From NCBI GenBank assembly GCA_002363575.1, contig DEWI01000028.1, positions 1 to 12,009 of the forward strand: a DNA stretch of 12,009 bases, written 5' to 3'. This DNA is from Verrucomicrobia bacterium UBA3214. GTDB lineage: Bacteria; Verrucomicrobiota; Kiritimatiellia; RFP12; UBA1067. The notes beneath the pieces were generated by a model. It searched no databases. It was not told the origin of the DNA and saw only the letters and a program-made list of their open reading frames with translations. Positions 6,832 to 12,009 of this stretch are shown here, piece by piece. Positions within the stretch are counted from its first letter, which is position 1; the number at the start of each line of letters is the position of its first letter. The translations under genes and the position numbers were made by a program.

Positions 6832-8190
6832 ATGGAAGACAAAATCAAAGAAGAGTATTTCACGCTGTTGAAATTCCCCACCGTCGGCGCAGACCCTGCG
6901 CACCTTCGCGACTGCACGGCGTGCGCCGTGTGGCTGAAAGACTGGCTAGCCGCGCTCGGCTTCGCGACGGAACTGCTGATGCCGGAAAAAAGCTTCGCGC
7001 CGCCGATTCTCTTCGCCGAACGCAAAGGCGCGGAAGGCGCGCCGGCCATCCTTTTCTACGGCCATTACGACGTCCAGCCGCCGGATCCCGTGGAAGAATG
7101 GAAAACGCCGCCATTCACGCCGACAATATGCGGCGAGCGCGTATATTGCCGCGGCGCGCAGGACGACAAAGGGCAGTTATTCGCCTTTCTCTGCGGGATG
7201 CGCGACTTTATCGAAGAACGGGAAAAGGCTGGCGGCGCCTCCGGCCTGCCGACATTCAAAATCGTTCTAGAGGGGCAGGAGGAATCGGGAAGCGCAGCGC
7301 TTTCCGCCATGGCGCCGGAAATGCGCCGGCGGCTCGCCGCCGACGCCCTTCTCGTCTGCGACACGAACGCAGCGCAGGATATGCGCCCTGCGATCGTGGC
7401 AGGGCTTCGCGGCGTTTCGCACTTCACGCTGCGCCTCTCCGGGCCGTCGCGCGATTTGCACTCCGGCGCATACGGCGGGATCGCGCCGAATCCTGCGCAG
7501 GGCATGGCGGAACTCGTCGCTTCCCTGCACGCGCCAGACGGCGCCATCGCGGTTGAAGGCTTCGCCGCCGGGCTGGAGCCGCCGAACGACGACGAGCGCG
7601 GCAAAGCCGCGGAAGCCGCGCCTTCCCCGGAAGAATACACGCGCGACATCGGCTGCGAGCCTGCCGGCGGCGAAAACGGCAAGAGCATCGTCGAGCGCAA
7701 CTCCTTCATGCCGACCATCGAAGTAAACGGCATCCATTCCGGCTATGGCGGCCCTGGCGCAAAGACCGTCATACCCTCCGAAGCGATTGCGAAAATATCC
7801 ATGCGCCTTGTCCCCGGCCAGACGCCGCGGCGCGCCTTCGAAGCCGTTAAGGCGCATCTCGAGGCGCGCGTCCCGCGCGGCATGAAGCTCTCGATTGAAG
7901 ATTGGAATCCCGGCGCCGGCGGCTTTCGCCTGCCGCTCGCTTCTCCGTTGTTCCGCCTCGCCGCGCACGTGCTCGGCGAGATGGACGCGCGCGGCCCTGT
8001 ATTCCAATGGGACGGCGCCTCCATCCCCGTGGTCTCGATCCTTCGCGAAGCGTCCGGCGCGTCGCCGCTGATCGTCGGTTGGGGGCAGGCGGAGGATTGC
8101 ATTCATTCGCCCAACGAATCCTATTCGTTCGCGCAATTCGACAAAGCGCGCGATTGGGCGCGCCGCATCCTCTCGAGTCTCCACTCCTGA
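6832..8190 (+). CDS. M20-family metallopeptidase (dipeptidase/carboxypeptidase type)
   Basis: Cytosolic di-zinc hydrolase of 452 residues, with no signal peptide; the family cleaves dipeptides or N-acyl/carboxy-terminal amino acids. Zinc and catalytic motifs are intact: YGHYDVQPP (H78, D80), RGAQDDKGQ (D111 bridging), EGQEESGS (E150 base, E151 ligand), CDTN (D177) and IHSPNES (H425). The insertion with DLHSGAYGG (H210) is the lid/dimerisation domain. The architecture is closest to the ArgE/DapE/ACY1/CPG2 'dipeptidase' branch (CNDP/PepV-like); the exact substrate cannot be read from sequence. It starts 63 bp after the PP2C gene, with only a weak 5-bp hairpin (6773-6788) between, and has no visible Shine-Dalgarno sequence, so co-transcription with PP2C is likely. 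Confidence 0.88.
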   Translation: MEDKIKEEYFTLLKFPTVGADPAHLRDCTACAVWLKDWLAALGFATELLMPEKSFAPPILFAERKGAEGAPAILFYGHYDVQPPDPVEEWKTPPFTPTICGERVYCRGAQDDKGQLFAFLCGMRDFIEEREKAGGASGLPTFKIVLEGQEESGSAALSAMAPEMRRRLAADALLVCDTNAAQDMRPAIVAGLRGVSHFTLRLSGPSRDLHSGAYGGIAPNPAQGMAELVASLHAPDGAIAVEGFAAGLEPPNDDERGKAAEAAPSPEEYTRDIGCEPAGGENGKSIVERNSFMPTIEVNGIHSGYGGPGAKTVIPSEAIAKISMRLVPGQTPRRAFEAVKAHLEARVPRGMKLSIEDWNPGAGGFRLPLASPLFRLAAHVLGEMDARGPVFQWDGASIPVVSILREASGASPLIVGWGQAEDCIHSPNESYSFAQFDKARDWARRILSSLHS

Positions 8191-8205
8191 CAATCACGCC
8201 GCCGC

Positions 8206-8236
8206 CGCTATGGTTCGCGCTGCGCGAACCATAGCG
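8206..8236 (+). repeat. Perfect 14-bp hairpin between the M20 peptidase and ruvA
   Basis: CGCTATGGTTCGCG (8206-8219) and its exact reverse complement (8223-8236) flank the 3-nt loop CTG. It lies 15 bases after the peptidase stop and 21 bases before the ruvA ATG. No U-tract follows, although CATTACTT is next. It could be a terminator/attenuator, an RNase processing stem or a dispersed REP-like repeat. The structure is certain, the role is not. Confidence 0.75.
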
Positions 8237-8257
8237 CAGACTGCATTACTTGCCGCC

Positions 8258-8860
8258 ATGATTGCATATGTAAAAGGGATTCTCGCGGAAAAGTCTCCGC
8301 AGCGGGCGATCGTCGAAGCAGGCGGCGTCGGCTATGAACTAGCCATACCCGTTTCGACGTACGACCGCCTCCCTGCCACTGGCAGAGAAGTAAAGATTCT
8401 CGCTTTTCACGTCGTGCGCGAGGACGACGAAGCCCTCTACGGCTTCGCAACGTCCATGGAACGCGAGCTCTTCGCGAAGCTTACGGGCGTAAACGGCGTC
8501 GGTCCGAAGATCGCCCTCGCCATTCTCTCCGGCGCCTCGTTCGCCGAGATTTCCCTCGCCATTGCAAGCGCGGACGCCAAGCGCATCGCCGCCATCAAGG
8601 GCGTGGGGAAGAAGACGGCGGAGAAAATCGTCCTCGAGCTTCGCGACAAGATCAACGCGATCGAAGCGATGGCGCTCTCCTCCGGAGAGAAAAACGCGGC
8701 GCGGCGCGAAAAAGCATTTCTGCTGGATGCGCGCAAAGCGCTTTCCGCGCTCGGCTTCACCGATGAAATTTCTTCGAAGATGGTCGCGAAAGTCCTCTCC
8801 GAGCATCCCGAGGCGGATAGCACGGAGGCGGTTGTGAAATTCGCGCTCAAGCAATCGTGA
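8258..8860 (+). CDS. ruvA: Holliday junction branch-migration complex subunit RuvA
   Basis: DNA-binding subunit that holds the four-way junction flat while the RuvB helicase drives branch migration in recombination repair. The 200-residue protein has the family's usual length and start (MIAYVKG). It has an N-terminal OB-fold domain (1-63) with the acidic pin residues E55-D56, two helix-hairpin-helix motifs (LTGVNGVGPKIALAIL, 75-90; IAAIKGVGKKTAEKIVLEL, 110-128), an acidic/basic linker, and the C-terminal RuvB-contacting domain (about 152-200, ALSALGFTDEI). The ATG at 8258 is chosen over 8210, which lies inside the upstream hairpin. No Shine-Dalgarno sequence is visible. ruvB and ruvC are not in the window. 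The stop codon overlaps the next gene's start. Confidence 0.95.
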   Translation: MIAYVKGILAEKSPQRAIVEAGGVGYELAIPVSTYDRLPATGREVKILAFHVVREDDEALYGFATSMERELFAKLTGVNGVGPKIALAILSGASFAEISLAIASADAKRIAAIKGVGKKTAEKIVLELRDKINAIEAMALSSGEKNAARREKAFLLDARKALSALGFTDEISSKMVAKVLSEHPEADSTEAVVKFALKQS

Positions 8861-9609
8861 GCGAGGCTTCGAGCACCGGCGGCGCATGCGGCGGCCAGGC
8901 AATGCGCAAGGCGCGCCGCGCGCTGCTTTCCGCGGCGTTCTTCTGCGCATACGGCGCGCTGTCGCTCCTCTTCGCCCCGCTGCTGATTCTCCCGTTATGG
9001 TCAAAGCGGACGTTCCGCGCGCTCATCCGTTTTTTCTACCGCGCTTTCGTGGCATGCGCGCGCGCGACAGGCCTCTTTCGCGTGCGCATCGACGAAGCAT
9101 CGCTTAAAGCGCTCGCAGGCGCGCGCGGCAAGGTGGTCGCGATGAACCATCTCTCACTCATCGACATAGTCGTTCTCATCGCGCATCTTCCCGATTCCAC
9201 GGCGATCGCAAAGCCGCAGGTGTTGCGGAATCCATTCCTCGCAATCGTCGCAAAGAAGATGTTCATCGTGAATACCGGCGATGCCGGCGCCGTGGTCGCC
9301 GCCGCCGCAGGGCTTCTCGCGCAGGGCGTGAATATCGTCGTCTTCCCGCAAGGCACGCGCGGCGGAGAAACGTTGCACCGCGGTGCCGCGCGCCTCGCGC
9401 TCGCCGCGCGCCGCTCCGTGCTGTGCGTGCGCATCGACTACTCGCCTCTCGTGCTTGCCAAGGGGCAGCCTTGGTGGGATGTCGGCGAACGGACGATCGA
9501 AATCTCCCTCGCGCTGCGCGCGACGCTTTCGCCGCGGCTCGCCAATACCCGCGCCGCGGCAAAGGCCCTTACGGCGGAAATCGCCTGCGCCATACAGAGC
9601 GCGCATTGA
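8857..9609 (+). CDS. PlsC-type lysophospholipid acyltransferase (1-acylglycerol-3-phosphate acyltransferase family)
   Basis: Membrane-associated enzyme predicted to transfer an acyl chain to lysophosphatidic acid or a related lysolipid. It is 250 residues with an N-terminal hydrophobic segment (about 22-47). Motif I is NHLSLID (97-103; H98 and D103 form the HX4D catalytic pair). FPQGTRGG (163-170) corresponds to motif III, with Gln in place of the usual Glu of FPEGTR. RGAARLAL follows, and the late region YSPLVLAKGQPWW (195-207) resembles acyltransferases ending in a 'LxKGxPWY' block. The GTG at 8857 overlaps the ruvA stop as GTGA, implying translational coupling. An ATG at 8902, closer to the hydrophobic segment, is an equally possible start and would drop 15 poorly structured residues. 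Only 16 bp separate it from the convergent exporter gene. Confidence 0.82.
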   Translation: MSEASSTGGACGGQAMRKARRALLSAAFFCAYGALSLLFAPLLILPLWSKRTFRALIRFFYRAFVACARATGLFRVRIDEASLKALAGARGKVVAMNHLSLIDIVVLIAHLPDSTAIAKPQVLRNPFLAIVAKKMFIVNTGDAGAVVAAAAGLLAQGVNIVVFPQGTRGGETLHRGAARLALAARRSVLCVRIDYSPLVLAKGQPWWDVGERTIEISLALRATLSPRLANTRAAAKALTAEIACAIQSAH

Positions 9610-9625
9610 CGCGCCCGCGCCGCGC

Positions 9626-10954
9626 TCATACGAGTTTGATCGCCTGCCAGCGGCCGCGCCGCCACCTGACGATCTCGCCGGCGCATATTACCACCACGTA
9701 CGCCACCATCGTAGCCCAGAGAGACGCCATGCTTCCAACCGCCGCCAGGACGATGAAGACGAGCGGCAGCCAGAAGCCGAAAGCCGTCGCCACCATCCAG
9801 AGCATTACGAACTTCGTATCCCCGGCGCCCTTCAATGCGCCGCTGATTACGACATCCGCCGCGTCGAAAAGCTGCCACGCCGCCATCAGCAGGACAAGCT
9901 TGAATCCAAGCGAATGGAAATCCGCGGCGCGCGCCGCATCCTCCGGAGCAAACAGCGACAGAATCGGATGGTGGAAAGCTACGGCCGCCGCGGAAAGCGC
10001 CGCTACTACGGCGAGTGCGAGAATCAGCGTGCGGCGCAGCGCCGTGCGCGCGAGCGCGCTGTCTCCGCGGCCTTGCGCCTGCGCGACAAGCGTGGACGCG
10101 CCGATCGCGAACCCTTCCATCGGCGCGATCAAAAGCCAATTTATCGAGAAGCATGCATTGGAAACCGCGAATTCCACATCGCCTACGCGGCCGGTCGCAA
10201 AGACGAAAATCGTGAACGACAATCCATTCAATACGGAGTACACGCCGCTCGGAACGCCATAGCGCAGAATTCTGCCAGCGAGGCGCGGCAAAGTGATTTC
10301 GCCCGTTGTCCGCAGATTCGCGGGGGCGTCTTCACCGCGTTCGCACTTCGCAAGAGTAGCGAGCGCCGCCCACTGCGCCGCCATCGCCGCCACCGTGGCG
10401 TATGCCGCGCCGGAAATCCCCAGCCCGAATCTGAAAATCAAAAGCCAATCGAGAAACACATTCAGCAGATTGCCGCATACGCTGACAAGCAATACCGAGC
10501 CTGTGCGCCCGCGCCCGGTGAAATACGACGCCGTCGCCATCTGCGCGCACAGCGCAATCGTCCCGCACGACACGATGGAATAGTAGTTCAGCGCGCGCGA
10601 TACCACCGCCGCATTTTCTGAGATGTGCGAGACGGCCACCCGCCCTGCAGGAACGAGCGCCGCCGCAATTATCCCGGACGCGACTGCGATAAGCATGCCG
10701 GCGCGAAACGCCATGCGCTCGCCGCGGCTGTCCCCGGCGCCGTGATACTGCGCGACAAACGTCCCCGAATACGCGACGATCGCCTGGAAGAAGCCGGCGA
10801 CCGTCAGCGCGAGCATGGATGCGGGCAACGCCGCTTCCAAGCTCTCCATCGATTCCCGCGCGAGGAATGCGCGATCGACGAACTGCAACACGGCATTGTT
10901 CAGCATGCCGAGCGCCAGCGGCCACACCAACTTCGCTATCTCGAGCCACCCCAT
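9626..10954 (-). CDS. MATE-family multidrug/metabolite exporter
   Basis: Inner-membrane cation-coupled antiporter of 442 residues, the usual MATE size with 12 helices in two related halves. Typical family motifs are NLLNVFLDWLLIF (162-174) followed by LGISGAAYAT (178-187), and SGALKGAGDT (371-380). The N-terminus (WPLALGMLNN, VDRAF) replaces the common PxxxxxLxxxxxxxxD pattern with V-D at 26-27. Substrate cannot be predicted. The ATG at 10954 is the only plausible start, since an in-frame TGA lies six codons upstream. No Shine-Dalgarno sequence is visible. No good promoter was found in the 251 bp up to the rubrerythrin gene, so it may be read from the rubrerythrin promoter. Its 3' end faces plsC. 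Confidence 0.88.
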   Translation of the reverse strand: MGWLEIAKLVWPLALGMLNNAVLQFVDRAFLARESMESLEAALPASMLALTVAGFFQAIVAYSGTFVAQYHGAGDSRGERMAFRAGMLIAVASGIIAAALVPAGRVAVSHISENAAVVSRALNYYSIVSCGTIALCAQMATASYFTGRGRTGSVLLVSVCGNLLNVFLDWLLIFRFGLGISGAAYATVAAMAAQWAALATLAKCERGEDAPANLRTTGEITLPRLAGRILRYGVPSGVYSVLNGLSFTIFVFATGRVGDVEFAVSNACFSINWLLIAPMEGFAIGASTLVAQAQGRGDSALARTALRRTLILALAVVAALSAAAVAFHHPILSLFAPEDAARAADFHSLGFKLVLLMAAWQLFDAADVVISGALKGAGDTKFVMLWMVATAFGFWLPLVFIVLAAVGSMASLWATMVAYVVVICAGEIVRWRRGRWQAIKLV

Positions 10955-11205
10955 TGCGGAAACGATGCTTCATCAAAAGGAAAACCGGCGCAGGCGAATG
11001 ACTTTCGCGATCTTGCAATCCGCGCCGCCGGCAAACCGGATGCGCGCAGGCGGTTTGCCATATAACGCTCCGCTGGGGAAAACCGCGGACGCGCCTGCGC
11101 GCCTTGTCCATATCCGCGCCAGACGACCGATCCGCGCATTCGCACGCCGCGCAAACTGCGCGGACGATGCAAAATTGCCTGACCGGTCGCCTGACGGATG
11201 CAAGA
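10955..11205. other. 251-bp non-coding gap between the exporter and rubrerythrin genes
   Basis: Open frames here are short or antisense shadows with no recognisable protein. The only clear structure is the palindrome at 11147-11163. Promoter-like hexamers on the - strand are too degenerate to call. It may be a 3' untranslated region of the rubrerythrin message. Confidence 0.5.
11147..11163 (-). terminator. Weak terminator candidate downstream of rubrerythrin
   Basis: CCGCGCA and TGCGCGG form a perfect 7-bp stem with a 3-nt loop, about 43 bp past the rubrerythrin stop. No T-run follows on the - strand, so termination may be partial or Rho-dependent. Confidence 0.3.
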
Positions 11206-11754
11206 CTACTTGAAGTAGCGCTTCAGGAGTCCTTCGAAAGCCTTGCCATGGCGCGCCTCGTCCTTCGCCATCTCATGAACGGTATCATGGATCGCGTCGT
11301 AGCCGAGCTGCTTGGCGCGCTTTGCGAGATCGAGCTTGCCCTGCGTAGCTCCGCACTCCGCCTCGACGCGCATCTGAAGATTCTTCTTCGTGGAATCGGT
11401 CACGACTTCACCGAGCAATTCGGCGAACTTCGCAGCATGCTCGGCTTCTTCGAGCGCGGCGCGCCGCCAGTACTCTCCGATTTCGGGATAGCCTTCACGA
11501 TGAGCCACGCGCGCCATCGCCAGATACATCCCGACTTCTGTGCACTCGCCGGCGAAATTCGCTCTCAGGCCAGCCATGACTTCCTCATCCTCGACACGGC
11601 CGTCGCCGACATGATGCTCGCATGCGAAAACCATGCCGTCCGCCGACGCCTGCTTCGTGAAGCGCGATCCGGGAACCTTGCACTGCGGGCAAGCTTCCGG
11701 GGGATTCTCGCCTTCGTAAACATACCCGCATACAGGGCAAATCCACTTGCTCAT
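11206..11754 (-). CDS. Rubrerythrin / NADH peroxidase with N-terminal rubredoxin domain ('reverse' rubrerythrin)
   Basis: Cytosolic non-haem iron protein that reduces hydrogen peroxide to water and protects anaerobes exposed to oxygen. The 182-residue chain begins with a rubredoxin-like FeS4 site ([13 protein letters not shown]6 and C9; [10 protein letters not shown]22 and C25). A ferritin-like di-iron four-helix domain follows (about 53-182), with E70/E73 in [11 protein letters not shown], the first ExxH in LEEAEH (E103, H106) and a second in KDEARH (E166, H169). Rubredoxin before ferritin is the reverse of classical Desulfovibrio rubrerythrin and matches clostridial-type enzymes. The start at 11754 is set by an AAAGGAGAG ribosome binding site just upstream and by the family's usual MxKWxCxVCGY opening; a longer start at 11811 would add 19 unrelated residues. 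An electron donor such as a rubredoxin reductase is not in the window. Confidence 0.93.
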   Translation of the reverse strand: MSKWICPVCGYVYEGENPPEACPQCKVPGSRFTKQASADGMVFACEHHVGDGRVEDEEVMAGLRANFAGECTEVGMYLAMARVAHREGYPEIGEYWRRAALEEAEHAAKFAELLGEVVTDSTKKNLQMRVEAECGATQGKLDLAKRAKQLGYDAIHDTVHEMAKDEARHGKAFEGLLKRYFK

Positions 11755-11794
11755 TTCTCTTCTCTCCTTTGTTTTATACTTTTCCTTGGCTAAC

Positions 11795-11810
11795 TGGCGC
11801 ACTCGCGCCA
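11795..11810 (-). promoter_or_regulatory. Palindrome in the rubrerythrin leader, possible operator or hairpin
   Basis: TGGCGC-ACTC-GCGCCA is a perfect 6-bp inverted repeat with a 4-nt loop, about 8 nt after the predicted transcription start. It could be a repressor operator or a small RNA hairpin. It does not match PerR or Fur consensus boxes that I know. Confidence 0.4.
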
Positions 11811-11824
11811 ATCAAACGCCGCTT

Positions 11825-11853
11825 ATTTTACCATTTTATCCGTCCGTATGCAA
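11825..11853 (-). promoter_or_regulatory. Sigma70-like promoter of the rubrerythrin gene
   Basis: On the - strand, TTGCAT (11853-11848) and TAAAAT (11830-11825) are separated by exactly 17 bp. Transcription would start near 11818, giving a leader of about 64 nt that contains the palindrome at 11795-11810 and the ribosome binding site. This is the best-formed promoter in the window. Confidence 0.6.
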
Positions 11854-12009
11854 TGGTGAATAGCGCATTGAAATTGGCTTTCGACTTTCTCTGCAATCCG
11901 CACTCATACTGCTTGGATGCGCAAGGCGAAGACGCACGCTTCCACAAGCGGCGTTTCCTCCATCCAGAATTCTGGAGGTGCAGGGACCTCGCGCCAAAAA
12001 GCAAAACAG
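11854..12009. other. Right-edge region without an assignable gene
   Basis: A + strand frame is open from an ATG at 11853 to the window end (52 codons) but has no Shine-Dalgarno sequence and no recognisable motif. A - strand frame is also open across most of it. The stretch contains a perfect 12-base palindrome CCAGAATTCTGG (11964-11975) and an adjoining inverted repeat GAGGT/ACCTC (11975-11979 with 11986-11990). It may be intergenic DNA or the start of a gene outside the window. Confidence 0.3.

Noticed and set aside
11104..11793. A 229-codon + strand frame covering the rubrerythrin gene
   Set aside because: The - strand frame encodes a full rubrerythrin with all iron ligands; the + frame has no family features.
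11795..11810. The leader palindrome as a PerR or Fur box
   Set aside because: Both known boxes are AT-rich, while this palindrome is TGGCGC/GCGCCA.
1..12009. CRISPR arrays, tRNA/rRNA genes, transposases or phage genes
   Set aside because: I looked for regularly spaced repeats, cloverleaf-like segments and DDE/integrase motifs and saw none. Tandem GC-rich hairpins were the only repeated structure.

Overview
This GC-rich window of about 12 kb carries nine complete protein genes, seven on the + strand and two on the - strand. No RNA gene, insertion sequence, integrase, CRISPR array or phage gene was seen. It reads as chromosomal housekeeping and cell-envelope DNA from an anaerobe. The secreted protein built from 'YIEATGSQYIDTGV'-type modules is a style I associate with gut members of the PVC superphylum (Kiritimatiellota/Lentisphaerota/Verrucomicrobiota). 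The rubrerythrin supports an anaerobic lifestyle. The taxonomic placement is recollection plus inference, because no marker gene in the window decides it.

Layout, left to right. (1) At 134-2543 a GpsA-like NAD(P)+ glycerol-3-phosphate dehydrogenase is followed 46 bp later by a GlpT/UhpT-type (OPA family) transporter. The transporter keeps the substrate-binding Arg/His/Arg set of GlpT, so the pair looks like a unit for taking up and oxidising glycerol 3-phosphate or a related phosphate ester. (2) At 2704-4806 lies a 700-residue secreted protein made of three divergent copies of one module of about 200 residues. (3) At 4873-5778 lies a compact exported phosphodiesterase/phosphatase of the nucleotide-pyrophosphatase family. 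It is followed by two back-to-back hairpins that probably end transcription. (4) At 6004-9609 four co-directional genes follow: a PP2C-type phosphatase, an M20 metallopeptidase, RuvA and a PlsC-type acyltransferase. ruvA and plsC overlap by four bases. A perfect 14-bp hairpin sits just before ruvA. (5) On the - strand are a MATE-family exporter (9626-10954), converging on plsC with a 16-bp gap, and a rubrerythrin (11206-11754) behind a well-formed sigma70-like promoter.

Two features recur across the window. Three + strand promoters can be read as extended -10 elements (TGN followed by a TATAAT-like hexamer), upstream of the dehydrogenase, the modular protein and the PP2C gene. Translation starts fall into two groups: four genes have a clear AAAGGA/G-type Shine-Dalgarno sequence (gpsA-like, modular protein, phosphodiesterase, rubrerythrin), and the others have none that I can see.

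I did not find a clear undescribed multi-gene system. The least explained items are the three-module secreted protein, the possible link between the exported phosphodiesterase and the glycerol-phosphate importer, and several strong hairpins without U-tracts. No gap between genes exceeds 300 bases.
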